In this document: in pieces, positions 15,085-20,940 of the stretch | How positions within the stretch are numbered: position 1 is the first letter of the stretch | Layout of the letters: every line of letters starts with the position of its first letter | Assembly (NCBI GenBank): GCA_002690445.1 | Contig: NZER01000316.1 | Coordinates: forward strand, 1 to 20,940 | Length of the DNA: 20,940 bases | Reading direction: 5' to 3' | From: Candidatus Pacearchaeota archaeon | GTDB taxonomy: Archaea > Nanoarchaeota > Nanoarchaeia > Pacearchaeales > GW2011-AR1 | Program-made: the position numbers and the translations under genes | The notes under the pieces: model-generated | What the model was told of the DNA's origin: nothing | Seen by the model: the letters and a program-made list of their open reading frames with translations, nothing else | Databases searched by the model: none

Positions 15085-15877
15085 GCCTTATTTCATTTGG
15101 TAGATTTTTTGTTTCGTTTATTCTGTCTAGATAAAAGCTGTCATTAACGGAAACGTTAGTAAACTCTTCCTCTCCTGTTTTAGAAATGTTTATGCATTTA
15201 GGGTTACTTCTAAAATGCAATATTTTTGGTTTGTCCCACTCTTTCCCTGCTGGGTTATAATCTAAAGCGCAAATATCATTTTCGTGATTTTCTTTCACAG
15301 TAAAATGAGTGTTATCTGATTTTTTAAGTTGATCCATTAGGTCACATAATCCCGGAGTTTCTTTATGAACCCATCGGCTTTGGTTTATTTTGTGAACCCA
15401 TCTGTGTATAAATTCTTTTGCTTTGTCATTATGAGCTACAAACCAGCACCCTATATAATCAATAAGTTGACCGGCTTCATTCCGGAACGGCGCTTGTTGA
15501 CATACTTGAACATCACATCCATAAAATATTTCGTCAGAAAAATCTTTCAGCACGAATGTGTCAACGTCAATCATTACGATAGGGTAATTTTCTTCATTAC
15601 ATATGGAATATAGACCTTCTGTTTTGTTTGATATAGCAAGCCTCCACCCTTCTCCCCATACTTGATCTAAGCGAACCTTGGTTTTAGTTGTAGAAATAAA
15701 CTCAACCAATGGGTGAATTTTTTTAAGCATAACCCTTTGATTAAAAGTAAAACCCAAATCATTTATAATTATTTTTTTTAATTTTTCTTGAGGAAAGTTT
15801 TCTCTGATAGAAAAAAGAAACACCTCCACAAAATAAAGATATTCTTCGTTAGCAGTTAAATAAATAGTAAGTTTCAT
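15059..15877 (-). CDS. GT8-like glycosyltransferase with a frameshifted C-terminus
   Basis: A putative retaining glycosyltransferase of 272 aa. VMIDVDTFVLKDF at residues 102-113 contains the DxD (Asp104, Asp106) that binds the metal and nucleotide-sugar. A FLFSIRENFP helix precedes it, and the HFRSNPKC segment is near the C-terminus. The start was placed at ATG 15877, one base after the stop of the previous gene (TTTTAAAATG). A longer start at 15907 would add ten residues that read as shadow sequence of the preceding gene. The last codons lie in a perfect tandem 13-bp duplication. With a single copy the protein would continue about eleven further residues and stop inside the ATG of the next gene. 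Confidence 0.72.
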   Translation of the reverse strand: MKLTIYLTANEEYLYFVEVFLFSIRENFPQEKLKKIIINDLGFTFNQRVMLKKIHPLVEFISTTKTKVRLDQVWGEGWRLAISNKTEGLYSICNEENYPIVMIDVDTFVLKDFSDEIFYGCDVQVCQQAPFRNEAGQLIDYIGCWFVAHNDKAKEFIHRWVHKINQSRWVHKETPGLCDLMDQLKKSDNTHFTVKENHENDICALDYNPAGKEWDKPKILHFRSNPKCINISKTGEEEFTNVSVNDSFYLDRINETKNLPNEIRRLYYKIIL

Positions 15878-15878
15878 T

Positions 15879-17207
15879 TTAAAATCCCATTTTTGTGTAG
15901 GGTGCAAAAGGTACGTGCTCTCTAGTCAGGTATTCGTGCAGAACAGATTTGTAATCTTTATTTTTTAGGTCTTTTTCTAAATTTAAAAATTCTTGAACCA
16001 AATTTTTGTCTAAAAATGGATACCTTGTCTCTATTCCGTATGCGCCACCGACATATTCTTCTTTTATCATATACGACTCCATGCTGCTCCCAAAGAAACA
16101 TCCCCAAGGAAATATCTCTTTCAAATTGTCGGGAAACAATCCTCCAAAATTGCTATGCATAAAATATCTATTTCCACCAAATCCATAATCAGAAATTACT
16201 TCGTCCGCGCCCATTCCAGAAAGGCAAACCTTATATCCGTCTTGCCGAGCGTAAGCGCACACCCAAGAAAGCCAATTAGACCCGCTGTCATCTACTAGTT
16301 TAGTATTTTCACTGTAATCCCCGTAATCAGACTTTATGACATAATTATATGGCTCAGTGTTCTCCACTATATAAGCGTGAGCTTTTCTGTAAGCATCTTC
16401 AGTTTTAAACAGGGTTTTATGATAACAGTCAGATTCAAATTCAATTATATTTTTTCTTTGATTTATTATGTCATCGTCTTCACTCCCCTTAACAGAGTAA
16501 GCCTTAAATGGGATTTTTTGATTTATTAGTTCGTTATATATCGCCCCACTATCATGGCCGCTGCTTAAGCCGATGAAAATTTTCTCCCTACAATTTTGAG
16601 TTCTTTTTTCGATAGACTTTTCGAAAGCACGAATCCATCCATCAAAGGAATTATTTTTTTGATCTAAGTTAAAATTGGTAACTATATGGTCTGACAATGT
16701 GAAATCAACCATGTTAATAACTCTAGTAGTATTCGGCGGCAATTTTTTTATATTTTTATGGCCAGCATCCTCCAATGGAGATCTATAGGAGCTACACCCA
16801 AATGTCCGGTCCTCTAGGGAATAGTATATGGGCTTTGTGCTGAAAGTATCGGTGGAGACAATTAACAAATTTTTTGGAAAGTCAATTAGCGCTATAGCGA
16901 ACTCCCCGTCAAGATTTTGAGGAAAAGAAATCCCGTCGCGTAAATAGGCATCAATTAGAGCTTCACCATCGCTATCATAATTTCCATATTCTTTGTGGTT
17001 GTAGATTTCTCCATTATACAAACATGCAATATTATTTTTTATAAAAGGCTGGGTGGTTATGTCGCCAGTAATGCTTAATAGAGAATGAGATATGAAAAAA
17101 TCTTCGACCTGAATTTCAGAAAGATTATCTGGACCACGTAAATTAAGCAAATGCTCTCCGTAGCCTTTTTCTAAAGCAGATAAATTTGAGCAATATATTC
17201 CACACAT
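15879..17207 (-). CDS. asnB: asparagine synthetase-like glutamine amidotransferase
   Basis: This ATP-dependent enzyme transfers ammonia from glutamine to a carboxylate. The start at 17207 was chosen because it puts Cys at position 2 (MCGI), the N-terminal nucleophile that the family needs. A start at 17246 would bury that cysteine. The glutaminase domain shows LRGPD (Arg24), NGEIYN (65-70) and LDGEFA (99-104). The synthetase domain shows a PP-loop SSGHDSG (214-220, in place of SGGxDS), the MGADEV motif and RYPFLDK. At 442 aa it is about 110 shorter than E. coli AsnB. Within a glycan cassette it may amidate a uronic acid or another carboxylated sugar rather than make asparagine; that is inference. 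It starts one base after the stop of the previous gene. Confidence 0.88.
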   Translation of the reverse strand: MCGIYCSNLSALEKGYGEHLLNLRGPDNLSEIQVEDFFISHSLLSITGDITTQPFIKNNIACLYNGEIYNHKEYGNYDSDGEALIDAYLRDGISFPQNLDGEFAIALIDFPKNLLIVSTDTFSTKPIYYSLEDRTFGCSSYRSPLEDAGHKNIKKLPPNTTRVINMVDFTLSDHIVTNFNLDQKNNSFDGWIRAFEKSIEKRTQNCREKIFIGLSSGHDSGAIYNELINQKIPFKAYSVKGSEDDDIINQRKNIIEFESDCYHKTLFKTEDAYRKAHAYIVENTEPYNYVIKSDYGDYSENTKLVDDSGSNWLSWVCAYARQDGYKVCLSGMGADEVISDYGFGGNRYFMHSNFGGLFPDNLKEIFPWGCFFGSSMESYMIKEEYVGGAYGIETRYPFLDKNLVQEFLNLEKDLKNKDYKSVLHEYLTREHVPFAPYTKMGF

Positions 17208-17208
17208 A

Positions 17209-18069
17209 CTATGTCCATTTTTGTAGGGAATCCTCCAGAGCCTCATTTACATCCCTTATTTTAACTCCAGCATAAAGCAATTTTGAGTTGTCGAGCAAAC
17301 AATTAGATCTTGGAGCTTTCGCTCCAAGTCTATAAAATTCTTCTTCGCTTTCAAAAAAGCTAAAATCATTTTTAATATTATATTTAGTCATGAGTCGCGC
17401 AACCTGTTCGGTTGACGCGAATCCAGAATTAACTATATTATAAATACCCTTAGGACAATCATTCTCAAATAAATCCAAACAAGCTTTAACAAAATCGCTC
17501 CTATGAGAGATTGAATTTTCGGCATTTAATAGTTTGTCATAATTTTTTAATTTGCTTATATAGTTTCTCGGATTGTCAAACTGGTCAAAGGGAATCCTTA
17601 GTCTACAAATATAAGAATTATCTTTATCAATTAGATCTTCGGCTAACGCCTTACATCCCGAATAAAAAGAACCATTATTAGTTTTAAAACAAAAATCGGG
17701 TGGGTCTTCCTCGGTATACGTTTTATCATATCCATTATAAATACATCCAGAAGATATATGTATGAGTGGAATACCTACGTCTGAACAGATATCCGATATC
17801 ATTTTTGGTAATACAACATTTCCCTCTATCGTTTCTGCCTTATGATCTTCGCAGGCATCTACGTTAGGTCTACCTATGTACCCTGAGCAATTAATAACTA
17901 ATTCAAAATTATTCCTAGCTATATCAGTTGTTAAATAAGAATAAAGCACAGAATAATTAGTATAATCTATATTACCGCGCGATATGCCTCTATATGATTT
18001 GTTCCTATATTCTAACTCATTTATAAATTGAGTTCCTATATACCCTGTCTGTCCTAATACTAATATCAT
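17209..18069 (-). CDS. NDP-4-keto-6-deoxyglucose 3,5-epimerase/4-reductase-like (NRS/ER type)
   Basis: This is a probable short-chain reductase acting on the RmlB product. GQTGYIG at 6-12 binds NADPH. Unlike RmlD, the sequence carries the hallmark GRPNVDACEDHK at 66-77, ISSGCIYNGYDK at 105-116, GSFYSGCK at 133-140 (catalytic Tyr136, Lys140) and DNPRNYISKLKNYDKLLN at 165-182. These closely parallel the plant NRS/ER and giant-virus bifunctional epimerase/reductase of UDP-rhamnose synthesis (GRPNVDWCESHK, GCIFEYD, NPRNFITKI). If it is bifunctional it would finish NDP-L-rhamnose with no RmlC. The 286-aa length fits that enzyme. The end couples to asnB (one base between TAG and ATG) and the start overlaps rmlA (ATGA). 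Confidence 0.82.
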   Translation of the reverse strand: MILVLGQTGYIGTQFINELEYRNKSYRGISRGNIDYTNYSVLYSYLTTDIARNNFELVINCSGYIGRPNVDACEDHKAETIEGNVVLPKMISDICSDVGIPLIHISSGCIYNGYDKTYTEEDPPDFCFKTNNGSFYSGCKALAEDLIDKDNSYICRLRIPFDQFDNPRNYISKLKNYDKLLNAENSISHRSDFVKACLDLFENDCPKGIYNIVNSGFASTEQVARLMTKYNIKNDFSFFESEEEFYRLGAKAPRSNCLLDNSKLLYAGVKIRDVNEALEDSLQKWT

Positions 18070-18917
18070 AATCCTTCTAAATATGTTTTATAATCACTAT
18101 CTGGCATTTTGGCCGCTATTTCTGTTAATTGTTTCTTGTTTATAAATTTTCTTCTAAAAGAAGCTTCTTCAATACAACCTATTTTAATTCCTTGTCTATC
18201 TTCTATAACTTTAATGTACTCTGATGATTCATGCAAAGATTTAGGAGTCCCAGCGTCAAGCCACGCACAGCCTCTATTAATTTTTACTAGTTTTACAGAT
18301 TTTCTTGCAATATATTGATTAATTACAGAAGCTATTTCAAGTTCCCCCCTTTCAGAAGGAGTAACATGTTTTTTAGTAATTTCTGCTACATCTTTATCAA
18401 ACAAGTATAGCCCCGGAACTGCATAGTTACTGCTTGGTTCTTTCGGCTTTTCAACGACACTTGCAAGTTTTCCTTCTTCAAAATTAACTACCCCATATCT
18501 TGTGGGGTCTTTTACTTCATACCCAAATATGGTACCGCCGGATCTGAAGCCTCGAAAGGCTCGACCAAACACACGGCTTCCATAGAAAATATTATCACCA
18601 AGTATTAGCGCAACCTTACTTCCTTTAATAAAAGTTTTAGCAATTAAAAAAGCTTGAGCTATTCCTTCAGGTCTTTTTTGAACTTTATAACAAATTTTAA
18701 CACCGAATCTACTTCCATTGCCTAATAGCTTTCTATAACTGTTAATTTGATCCGGAGAAGAAATAATACAAATATCTTTAATGCCATTCTCAATTAATGT
18801 GCATAAAGGATAATATATCATGGGTTTATCATATACAGGTAGCAGCCCCTTATTATTTACTAAGGCTGTAGGGTACAACCTTGAGCTTTTTCCTCCTGTT
18901 AGTATGATCCCCTTCAT
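18066..18917 (-). CDS. rmlA: glucose-1-phosphate nucleotidyltransferase, RmlA-like
   Basis: This probably makes dTDP-glucose from dTTP and glucose-1-phosphate, the first step of deoxysugar synthesis. The 283-aa length is usual for the family. The signature GGKSSRLYPTALVNNKGLLPVYDKPMI at 8-34 departs from the common GGxGTRLxPxT (S-S for G-T; NNKG for SKQ). LGDNIFYG, VPGLYLFD, the GELEIASVIN motif and CAWLDAGTPKSLHES are standard RmlA landmarks. With fewer substitutions than expected for inactivation, it should be functional; preference for dTTP over UTP cannot be read here. The end overlaps the NRS/ER-like gene by 4 nt and the start overlaps the methyltransferase by 4 nt. Confidence 0.92.
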   Translation of the reverse strand: MKGIILTGGKSSRLYPTALVNNKGLLPVYDKPMIYYPLCTLIENGIKDICIISSPDQINSYRKLLGNGSRFGVKICYKVQKRPEGIAQAFLIAKTFIKGSKVALILGDNIFYGSRVFGRAFRGFRSGGTIFGYEVKDPTRYGVVNFEEGKLASVVEKPKEPSSNYAVPGLYLFDKDVAEITKKHVTPSERGELEIASVINQYIARKSVKLVKINRGCAWLDAGTPKSLHESSEYIKVIEDRQGIKIGCIEEASFRRKFINKKQLTEIAAKMPDSDYKTYLEGL

Positions 18918-19624
18918 TTTTCTACGATAATATAAGGTACTTGCCCATAGTCTTGATCTGGCACTAGTCCATGTTCGTAGACTTTACCATAGTTTGACAA
19001 TTTTCCTATCCACCATTCTTTAGGTTTAACCGTTAGATGTAGTATGCAGGGTTCGTTATTATTCGTTAGAGGGTTGGTCCATTCAAAATTGCCAATGCTA
19101 TCAGGAGAAAAAGTGACGGAGAGAGCGAACCCCTTCGTAGATACTCTATCAAACTCTTGCAATACTGTATTTAAGTCTGCTTCAGCTATGTGCTCTAAAC
19201 AATCGAACGATGTTACCCAATCTACTTCGTTATCAGGTAGGTCAATCGCTGTTCCATTTCCGTCAAGAAATGTTATTTTGTCATTATCAATAATATTGCC
19301 CGTTGCTACAGAAGCAATATCTAATCCATACACTTTATTTATGCTTTGAGTGGCTAAATCGCAAAATTTACCATACCCACACCCGTAATCTATAATAGAT
19401 TTTGCTTTTTTATCGTTTAATAATGGCATGATGTTTTCGCCCCAGTTAGCTCTACCGTATCCACCATCAGTTTGACCTCTTAGATCAAAGCTCATGTATA
19501 TTTCGTGTAGTTTACCGCTATATAAACTTGTGTATTTTTCTTTTTCTGTGTTTTTAGTATTCAAAAATTCCCCCCCATTGTTCTGGTTGTCCCTCTGTCG
19601 GGTCGTACCCCCATTTTCTGACAA
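18914..19624 (-). CDS. SAM-dependent class I methyltransferase
   Basis: A methyltransferase with a seven-beta-strand fold: motif I IIDYGCGYGKF at 77-87, then VYGLDIAS, the acidic NEVDWVTSFDCLEHI (motif IV and post-IV), and a C-terminal strand VPYIIVEK. The acceptor is unknown; a sugar, or a lipid or protein carrying it, is plausible in this cassette. The first ATG at 19624 gives 236 aa but overlaps the GT2 gene by 71 nt, and its first 20 residues are polar and uninformative. A TTG at 19564 would give 216 aa, begin just before the family-like region, and cut the overlap to 11 nt. Deleting one G in the tract at 19570-19576 would instead join this frame to the GT2. Confidence 0.85.
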   Translation of the reverse strand: MSENGGTTRQRDNQNNGGEFLNTKNTEKEKYTSLYSGKLHEIYMSFDLRGQTDGGYGRANWGENIMPLLNDKKAKSIIDYGCGYGKFCDLATQSINKVYGLDIASVATGNIIDNDKITFLDGNGTAIDLPDNEVDWVTSFDCLEHIAEADLNTVLQEFDRVSTKGFALSVTFSPDSIGNFEWTNPLTNNNEPCILHLTVKPKEWWIGKLSNYGKVYEHGLVPDQDYGQVPYIIVEK

Positions 19625-20243
19625 ATTCTTTTCTATTATGCCCTAAAACGTGATTAGATCTATCTCCATTAGCGTATATTTCTGCGCCGTGATCAACAAT
19701 TGTGTCTTGCGTTCCGTTTCCAATTTTTATATTTCTTTTTTTATATTCGAAATTCAAATCAAGGTCTTCAAATCCATAATAACCATCATAACAATCATCA
19801 TACAAACCATTTTCTTTTACTGTATTTAATTTAATTCCTAAGTTAGCAGTACAGAAGCGTTCATCGTGTTCAGTTGTTTGTCCGTTAGGGAACCTGACTA
19901 TCCCCTTGCTTAATTCATAATTTTTTAATATATCTATATGTGATTGTACAAAATTTTTGCTTACAGGAGCACAGTCATCATCTATCATAATTATATTTGG
20001 TGAAACGCATAAAGAAACAGACTCATTAAACCTAACTACTCTATGGTATCCATCGTCTACATTGAAAATGTATTTAGTGATAATAGGTGAAACTGAGGGA
20101 TCTATTCTTTTTGCACCTCCATCATCATTAATAATCAAATTGAAATTCATATTTACCTGTTTAGATAAAATTTCAATAATTTTCATTAATTCATGGGGTC
20201 TATTATAGGTCGTAATGACTATATCCGCATCTTTTTGCTTCAC
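19554..20243 (-). CDS. family 2 glycosyltransferase
   Basis: A GT-A inverting glycosyltransferase (GT2). The N-terminal DIVITTYNRPHELMKIIE (7-24) is the nucleotide-binding strand. IINDDGGAK and NIIMIDDDCAP (DDD at 88-90) supply the metal motif, and GYYGFEDLDLNFEYKKRN near 155 is the ED..L acceptor motif. There is no membrane helix. The start is GTG at 20243. The sigma70-like promoter upstream would start transcription at or next to this GTG, so the mRNA is predicted to be leaderless. It is the first gene of the 13-gene glycan cassette. It ends in a G7 tract followed by QWGGIFEY, and a one-base deletion there would fuse it to the methyltransferase. Confidence 0.9.
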   Translation of the reverse strand: MKQKDADIVITTYNRPHELMKIIEILSKQVNMNFNLIINDDGGAKRIDPSVSPIITKYIFNVDDGYHRVVRFNESVSLCVSPNIIMIDDDCAPVSKNFVQSHIDILKNYELSKGIVRFPNGQTTEHDERFCTANLGIKLNTVKENGLYDDCYDGYYGFEDLDLNFEYKKRNIKIGNGTQDTIVDHGAEIYANGDRSNHVLGHNRKEFVRKWGYDPTEGQPEQWGGIFEY

Positions 20244-20249
20244 GCACTT

Positions 20250-20278
20250 ATCTTAACAAGAAATAAGCGCAAAATCAA
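20250..20278 (-). promoter_or_regulatory. sigma70-like promoter of the glycan cassette
   Basis: The minus strand has TTGATT (20278-20273) and TAAGAT (20255-20250) separated by exactly 17 bases. A TG one base before the -10 makes it an extended -10. Predicted +1 is at about 20243, the first base of the GTG start codon, giving a leaderless transcript. Each box matches consensus at four of six positions. Confidence 0.5.
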
Positions 20279-20325
20279 TTAAATACCGCACGAATAATTT
20301 TAAATAATTATTAATATATATTCGC

Positions 20326-20373
20326 TAGGGGGTTTTTTTGTCGGGCAGATAAATTTTAAGCCCCGACCCCCTA
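20326..20373. other. bulged inverted repeat in the non-coding gap
   Basis: TAGGGGG at 20326-20332 pairs with CCCCCTA at 20367-20373, and TCGGG at 20341-20345 with CCCGA at 20362-20366. A T7G bulge lies on one side only, with a 16-base AT-rich loop. On the minus strand the bulge is CA7. It is GC-rich in an otherwise AT-rich spacer. The U-run is not after the hairpin on either strand, so it is not an ordinary rho-independent terminator. Confidence 0.6.
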
Positions 20374-20446
20374 ATTGCGTGAATAACTTGTTAGTAAGTT
20401 TCTTTAAAAGGGGGGGGTGGTTAGATTGTATTAGCTAAATTTGGCG

Positions 20447-20665
20447 CTAGGTTCCACCGCGCATAATTTTGACGATCTCTTCGAGTGTTGCGTGAGGGTT
20501 GTCGGACTCTCTTAACAAAGCGACAAACAAACTGATGGCGTCGTACTCCTCTGGTTCACACTCTTGCCATCGCCCTTGGTGTTTTGTCCAGATCGCAGCA
20601 ACCCTTGTCCTGCTGTTTTGAAAAATAGCAAACTCAGGCACTTGAGGTTCTGTCTTTTCTTCCAT
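20447..20665 (-). CDS. 72-aa acidic protein, unknown
   Basis: A small acidic protein of 72 aa. It opens with a charged Pro-containing segment (MEEKTEPQVPEF), then has NSRTRVAAIWTKHQGRWQECEPEEYDAISLFVALL and an amphipathic C-terminal helix (LEEIVKIMRGG). No family is recognised; one cysteine, two tryptophans and no membrane segment. It starts 14 bases after the preceding small gene and ends just before the non-coding gap, so it closes the first minus-strand run. The coding call rests on length, order and composition. Confidence 0.6.
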   Translation of the reverse strand: MEEKTEPQVPEFAIFQNSRTRVAAIWTKHQGRWQECEPEEYDAISLFVALLRESDNPHATLEEIVKIMRGGT

Positions 20666-20679
20666 CTTATAAAATTACA

Positions 20680-20847
20680 CTACCAAATCCATTGTCCATT
20701 CAAAAAAGATGGGCCTTGTGGCAGCTCAAACTTTTGTTCGTTGTCGTCGCTGTTTACTCTAACACTGCACCGCTCTTGAAGCTGTTTGAGTTCTTCGGGA
20801 GTGAGGGTAATAGATACGATGATGGCTTGTTGTGGTTTTGTTTTCAT
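20680..20847 (-). CDS. 55-aa small protein, unknown
   Basis: The start was placed at ATG 20847, because the sequence before it in this frame codes for odd Cys/Tyr-rich text while the +1-shifted frame encodes the membrane peptide described next. The product is MKTKPQQAIIVSITLTPEEL followed by KQLQERCSVRV, an acidic loop and PSFLNGQWIW. It has a strand-helix look (VSITLTPEELKQLQE), as in small DNA-binding or capping modules, but no family is recognised. The start shares ATGA with the stop of the 24-aa peptide gene, so the two are translationally coupled. The ATG context AAAAAAACTAAAATG is identical to that of the portal gene. Confidence 0.55.
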   Translation of the reverse strand: MKTKPQQAIIVSITLTPEELKQLQERCSVRVNSDDNEQKFELPQGPSFLNGQWIW

Positions 20848-20918
20848 TTTAGTTTTTTTGTTACTTGAAAAATAATTAGTATAATAATGGCAGCTATAAC
20901 TAACGCAGCGATTTCCAT
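20844..20918 (-). CDS. 24-aa single-pass membrane peptide
   Basis: A very short frame (24 codons plus stop) that reads MEIAALVIAAIIILIIFQVT followed by KKLK: one hydrophobic helix of about 16 residues and a basic tail, the layout of a small membrane peptide with its C-terminus in the cytoplasm. It has AGGAG 10 bases before the ATG and ends in ATGA shared with the next gene. The hydrophobic-then-basic pattern is unlikely by chance. It might be a holin- or spanin-like accessory or a host-membrane effector; nothing decides which. Confidence 0.5.
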   Translation of the reverse strand: MEIAALVIAAIIILIIFQVTKKLK

Positions 20919-20928
20919 ACTTAATGTT

Positions 20929-20933
20929 CTCCT
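20929..20933 (-). promoter_or_regulatory. Shine-Dalgarno of the 24-aa peptide
   Basis: AGGAG on the minus strand, 10 bases before ATG 20918. The spacing is on the long side but usable. Confidence 0.45.
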
Positions 20934-20940
20934 GCTTCAA

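Noticed and set aside
15878..15907. Longer N-terminus of the GT8-like protein (start at 15907)
   Set aside because: The extra residues are shadow sequence of the preceding gene's end; the ATG at 15877 sits one base after that gene's stop.
17208..17246. Longer N-terminus of the asparagine-synthetase-like protein
   Set aside because: The family requires Cys2 exposed after Met removal; only the start at 17207 gives MCGI.
20333..20373. Rho-independent terminator from the T7 run and hairpin
   Set aside because: On the plus strand the T7 precedes the inner stem, and on the minus strand the run is A7, so neither strand has a U-run after the stem.
20381..20400. Short inverted repeat AACTT-N6-AAGTT in the gap
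   Set aside because: The five-base AT-rich arms are too short to separate from chance.
20848..20940. Longer 86-residue version of the 55-aa protein
   Set aside because: Its extension is Cys/Tyr/Asn-rich and unlike a domain, whereas another frame of the same DNA encodes a well-formed membrane peptide with its own Shine-Dalgarno.
1..20940. tRNA genes, CRISPR arrays, insertion sequences, integrase or attachment sites
   Set aside because: No cloverleaf-like stretch, spaced repeats, transposase or recombinase motif was seen on either strand by eye; a tRNA search program would be needed to exclude tRNA fully.

Overview
This window looks like part of the genome of a tailed double-stranded DNA phage (Caudoviricetes-type). 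It carries a portal protein, a large terminase with both Walker motifs and nuclease aspartates, a sigma-like late transcription factor and a PhoH-like ATPase. It also carries a long block of sugar-nucleotide and glycosyltransferase genes of the kind seen in environmental, often marine, phages. The DNA is AT-rich and the genes are packed head to tail with 1 to 23 nt overlaps. Almost everything lies on the minus strand, so transcription runs from high to low coordinates. The host cannot be named from the sequence. Strong Shine-Dalgarno sites (AGGAGG, GGAGGAG, GGGAGAGG) point to a host that uses them, but many starts have only an A-rich TAAAATG context.

Layout, in transcription order on the minus strand. 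(1) 20447-20918: three very small genes, including a 24-residue one-helix membrane peptide. (2) 20244-20446: a non-coding gap with a bulged hairpin, a G8 tract, an AT-rich stretch and a sigma70-like promoter. (3) 9547-20243: a 13-gene glycan cassette. It contains a GT2 glycosyltransferase, a SAM methyltransferase, RmlA, an epimerase/reductase of the plant/giant-virus rhamnose type, an asparagine-synthetase-like amidotransferase, a GT8-like transferase, a DUF616-type transferase, two more putative glycosyltransferases, a hexapeptide acetyltransferase, RmlB, a two-domain 2OG-Fe(II) oxygenase-like protein and a WbqC-like protein. (4) 8451-9563: PhoH-like ATPase and a 105-aa unknown protein, overlapping the end of the cassette. 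(5) 8177-8450: a spacer with divergent promoters and one small plus-strand ORF. (6) 495-8176: a packaging and late-gene operon (zinc ribbon, sigma-like factor, SET-domain protein, a possible small terminase, C2H2-ERCC4 nuclease, large terminase, portal). (7) 1-502: the start of a further, probably structural, gene that leaves the window.

How it fits together: RmlA and RmlB would make an NDP-4-keto-6-deoxyglucose. The epimerase/reductase could finish NDP-L-rhamnose (or a related 6-deoxysugar) without RmlC and RmlD. The acetyltransferase, methyltransferase, amidotransferase and oxygenase could decorate sugars, and several transferases could assemble them on a virion protein or on the host surface. 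This pathway reading is inference from families and neighbourhood. The most unusual sequence-level observations are a perfect 13-bp tandem duplication that shifts the end of the GT8-like gene, a G7 tract where losing one G would fuse the GT2 and methyltransferase genes, and operon-head promoters placed so that their transcripts would be leaderless.
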